Shown: piece after piece, positions 45,891-47,887 of the stretch
Numbering within the stretch: position 1 is the stretch's first letter
How the letters are laid out: every line of letters starts with the position of its first letter
IMG/VR virus record: IMGVR_UViG_3300024265_000083
Span: 1 to 47,887 of that record
DNA: 47,887 nt
Source: a virus
Reading direction: 5' to 3' (one strand)
The notes under the pieces: generated by a model
Told to the model about the DNA's origin: nothing
The model's input: the letters and a program-made list of their open reading frames with translations, nothing else
Database searches by the model: none
Made by a program: the position numbers and the translations under genes

Positions 45891-47080
45891 TAGCCATATA
45901 CAACTATAACCAAGTCGGTCAGGAGGCTTGGCTGTGTCATGGAAGCGGCATGACCTACACGGCAGCGAAACAGGCTGGATGTGACGTAACCCTAATCGAC
46001 ATGAAATCCTTATCCAACTATGCAGAACTGATTAAAAGCTTAGCAGGATATGACCTAGTAGCGTTTGGATTAAAGAGCGCATCGTATCGCATAGGTGAGG
46101 AAGTAATTAAGGCAGCAAAAGAGGTAGGGGCTAAAGTTTTAGTAGGTGGTATCCATACCGCTGCTTGTCCGAGTGATTTAGTTGATAATCCTGATATTGA
46201 TTATGTCTATTACGGCGAGAGCGAGATAACGTTTCCTAAATTCTTAAAGAACCCCGATGATTATGGTCGAGAGATACGAGGGGAGAAGCCAGAGAACTTA
46301 GATGACTTACCTTTTATGGATAGGTCGATATTTAGGGAAGCGGTCGAGGATGCTTGCGGATGGTGTGGTCATACTACCCTAGTTTCTGCTATTGCAGCTC
46401 GTGGATGCCAATTTAATTGCGCCTTTTGTATGCCTGCCGAGAAGGTACACTTTGGAAAGAAAGTCAGACGGCGATCAGTCGATAACTTCATTGAAGAATT
46501 ATTGCAGCTAAAAGAAACTTATAACCCTGAGATGTTAATAATCTATGATGACACCTTTTTGCATCAGCCTCCGTGGATAGAAGAATTTATAGAGAAGTAC
46601 CCCAAAGTAGGCATTCCTTTCTTCGCCTCAGCAAGGGCAGATGGCATTTGTAGATTTCCCCATTTATTAAAAGGCTTGATAGATGTAGGATTAGAGTTGT
46701 TATCGGTAGGCTTTGAGTCAGGGAGCCAGCGAGTATTGGACATTTTAGAAAAAGGGACTACGGTAGAACAGAATTATGAGGCTGCCAGATATGCCAGAGA
46801 ATACAACGTAAGGGCAATCTATGGTAATTATATGCTAGGTATCCCAACAGAGACTAAAGATGAAGTGAGGGCAACTGTGGCAATGGCTAAAACTATAGAC
46901 GCAGAGCTTAATAGTTGGGCTTTCTTTAGTCCGTATGCTGGTAATAAGTTAGGGGATAAGTGTATCAATGAGGGACTGTCGTTAATGAACCGGCATGAAC
47001 AGCACAGATATCCGAACGCACCGAAAATAAAAGGCGTGGACTATGACTTTTTACATAATGCCATAGCAGGGAAGGTATAG
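45875..47080 (+). CDS. B12-binding-domain radical SAM protein
   Basis: The radical SAM core has the CxxxCxxC cluster motif (RGCQFNCAFCMP, near residue 178), then SARADGICRFPHLLKGL and LLSVGFESGSQRVLD. The N-terminal ~140 residues form a Rossmann-like cobalamin-binding domain (VLVGGIHTAACPSDL, YVYYGESEITFPKFL). An ATG at 45950 removes the first beta-strand. The frame is open upstream and reads KTAIVAIYNYNQVGQEAWLC from ATC 45875, four bases after GGAGG, so a non-ATG start is proposed. Such enzymes methylate or rearrange unreactive carbons. Here the substrate may be a sugar. Confidence 0.82.
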   Translation: MKTAIVAIYNYNQVGQEAWLCHGSGMTYTAAKQAGCDVTLIDMKSLSNYAELIKSLAGYDLVAFGLKSASYRIGEEVIKAAKEVGAKVLVGGIHTAACPSDLVDNPDIDYVYYGESEITFPKFLKNPDDYGREIRGEKPENLDDLPFMDRSIFREAVEDACGWCGHTTLVSAIAARGCQFNCAFCMPAEKVHFGKKVRRRSVDNFIEELLQLKETYNPEMLIIYDDTFLHQPPWIEEFIEKYPKVGIPFFASARADGICRFPHLLKGLIDVGLELLSVGFESGSQRVLDILEKGTTVEQNYEAARYAREYNVRAIYGNYMLGIPTETKDEVRATVAMAKTIDAELNSWAFFSPYAGNKLGDKCINEGLSLMNRHEQHRYPNAPKIKGVDYDFLHNAIAGKV

Positions 47081-47090
47081 GAGGAGCAGA

Positions 47091-47516
47091 ATGGATGCAC
47101 AAACGATTTTTGATAATGCGATTGTAGCTCAGAGAGCCGAGGAAATGAAGACATCAGAACAATTAACTCTAGGTGAATTGATTATGAGTTTAGAGAAATG
47201 TCAGCAAGGGGCTGATATCAGCTTTGATTTTGAACACGCAAGACCAACAGACCTTACAAGCTACAGAGGAAATTACAGAGAACTAGCTATATGCTTTGAT
47301 TTTGATACAGAATTTTTAAAAGTGTCTAAATTTGTCGATATGTTAAAAGAGGCTATTGGAAAAACATATCAAGGCTGGAAAGGTGGCGATTTTCTAATGG
47401 GGAAAACTACACCAATGTGGGCTGCGAATAGTGGCAGCTGTGGACAGACAGCAATCATAGAGGTTGTAGACGATGAACTTGAGGTCATGTTAGTAACAAA
47501 AAGGTTAGGATACTAA
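47091..47516 (+). CDS. Hypothetical protein
   Basis: A 141-residue protein. EQLTLGELIMSLEKCQQGAD, then YRGNYRELAICFDFDTEFLK and MLKEAIGKTYQGWKGGDFLM; the pattern SYRGxYxELA is one I associate with conserved small phage proteins of unknown function. GGAGGAGCAG is an excellent binding site. TAATG coupling to the next gene. Confidence 0.7.
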   Translation: MDAQTIFDNAIVAQRAEEMKTSEQLTLGELIMSLEKCQQGADISFDFEHARPTDLTSYRGNYRELAICFDFDTEFLKVSKFVDMLKEAIGKTYQGWKGGDFLMGKTTPMWAANSGSCGQTAIIEVVDDELEVMLVTKRLGY

Positions 47517-47695
47517 TGGACAAACAAGACTTTAACCGCAAAGAGAAAGACGCACCCTTTAACAGGGCTACCCCTACTAAGATAGTAGATACTAAAATAC
47601 TTCCAAGCGGTGAGGTAGTTAATAAGTGGCAAGATGGATTATGGAGAAACGATAACGGGACTATTGTTACGGTGGCTGAAAAGGAGCAGAAATGA
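47516..47695 (+). CDS. 59-residue hypothetical protein
   Basis: A TAATG-coupled frame, KQDFNRKEKDAPFNRATPT then PSGEVVNKWQDGLWRND. Polar with a small beta end. Its last codons contain AAGGAGCAG for the next gene. Function unknown. Confidence 0.55.
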   Translation: MDKQDFNRKEKDAPFNRATPTKIVDTKILPSGEVVNKWQDGLWRNDNGTIVTVAEKEQK

Positions 47696-47887
47696 CAAAA
47701 ACGTTTAACGGAGAACACTATCTAATAACTACGGACGATTGGTTTTATGCGCCAGATGGACAGAGTTATAAAGCAGTATGGGGTAAGGCACAGATTAGCA
47801 GCGATGAGGAAGTGTTAGGCTTCAAAGGGAGAGCGTCGGCAGCTAATTGGTTTTTAACAGTTACGGGAGATAAAACAAACTGCCCTT
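47692..47887 (+). CDS. Hypothetical protein (cut by window end)
   Basis: The frame runs off the window after 65 codons: TFNGEHYLITTDDWFYAPDG, then AVWGKAQISSDEEVLG and SAANWFLTVTG. The TDDWFxAPDG...AVWG pattern suggests a widespread small phage protein, unassigned. The C-terminus is missing. Confidence 0.65.
   Translation, partial: MTKTFNGEHYLITTDDWFYAPDGQSYKAVWGKAQISSDEEVLGFKGRASAANWFLTVTGDKTNCP

Noticed and set aside
1-47887. CRISPR array, tRNA genes, integrase or attachment site
   Set aside because: No regularly spaced direct repeats, cloverleaf-like sequences or recombinase motifs were found on reading both strands, though a covariance tool would be needed to exclude odd tRNAs.

Overview
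The window is a nearly continuous stretch of a tailed-phage genome with a long-tail (siphovirus-like) structural set: a TP901-type tape measure, distal tail and hub proteins, two terminase subunits, a portal and a MuF head-morphogenesis protein. No integrase, repressor/Cro pair, attachment site, tRNA or ribosomal gene was seen, so a lytic or plasmid-like lifestyle is more likely than integration. The DNA is AT-rich. Genes are packed head to tail with ATGA, TAATG and GTG overlaps, nearly all on the + strand, and many are preceded by an AAGGAGCA-type ribosome binding site. The host cannot be named. The Thr/Pro-rich linker of the lytic enzyme is reminiscent of Chloroflexota secreted proteins, but that is only a hint. 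The major capsid, scaffold/protease, head-tail connectors and major tail protein are not in the window. They probably lie just outside its ends, so both edges cut the genome.

Layout. 1-6952: end of the tail-assembly region. Two chaperone genes are joined by a probable -1 ribosomal frameshift, followed by tape measure, distal tail protein with two adhesion-like insertions, hub and a fibre-like protein. 6980-9224: lysis module (XhlA-like membrane protein, M23 peptidase, holin, membrane-anchored glucosaminidase/lysozyme-like enzyme) bounded by two intrinsic terminators. 9348-9965: an AT-rich HNH/AP2-type gene on the opposite strand. 10047-10185: a promoter and a type II hammerhead ribozyme motif in the leader of the next operon. 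10186-14651: early genes (RHH regulator, Rad52-family annealing protein, KGG-repeat protein, lipoprotein). 14652-14783: a promoter, a compact structured RNA and a terminator. 14801-18548: replication (DnaD/replisome-organizer-like protein, DnaB-like helicase, RecU-like nuclease, YopX protein, HNH). 18731-23064: many tiny, often Cys-rich, overlapping genes. 23097-30125: terminase subunits, another run of small zinc-binding proteins, and the portal. 30128-37923: an adhesin island (decoration/fibre proteins, repeat proteins, and an 884-residue LamG plus beta-propeller hydrolase-like tailspike). 37904-39946: MuF protein interrupted by an endonuclease-containing intein. 40114-47080: a translationally coupled carbohydrate cassette (three glycosyltransferases, a methyltransferase, an N-formyltransferase, a DegT/DnrJ aminotransferase and a B12-binding radical SAM enzyme) with an antisense HNH gene inserted. 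47091-47887: small unknown genes.

How it fits together. The replication genes form an annealing-type recombination and helicase module, and terminase, portal and MuF drive packaging. The adhesin island and the two-domain distal tail protein probably recognise and trim host surface glycan. The sugar cassette could build and attach an N-formylated amino sugar, either to the virion or to the host surface. The signals most worth following up are the hammerhead ribozyme, the promoter/structured-RNA/terminator unit at 14652-14783, the sugar cassette with radical SAM enzyme, the MuF intein, and two genes that appear to start at AUC.
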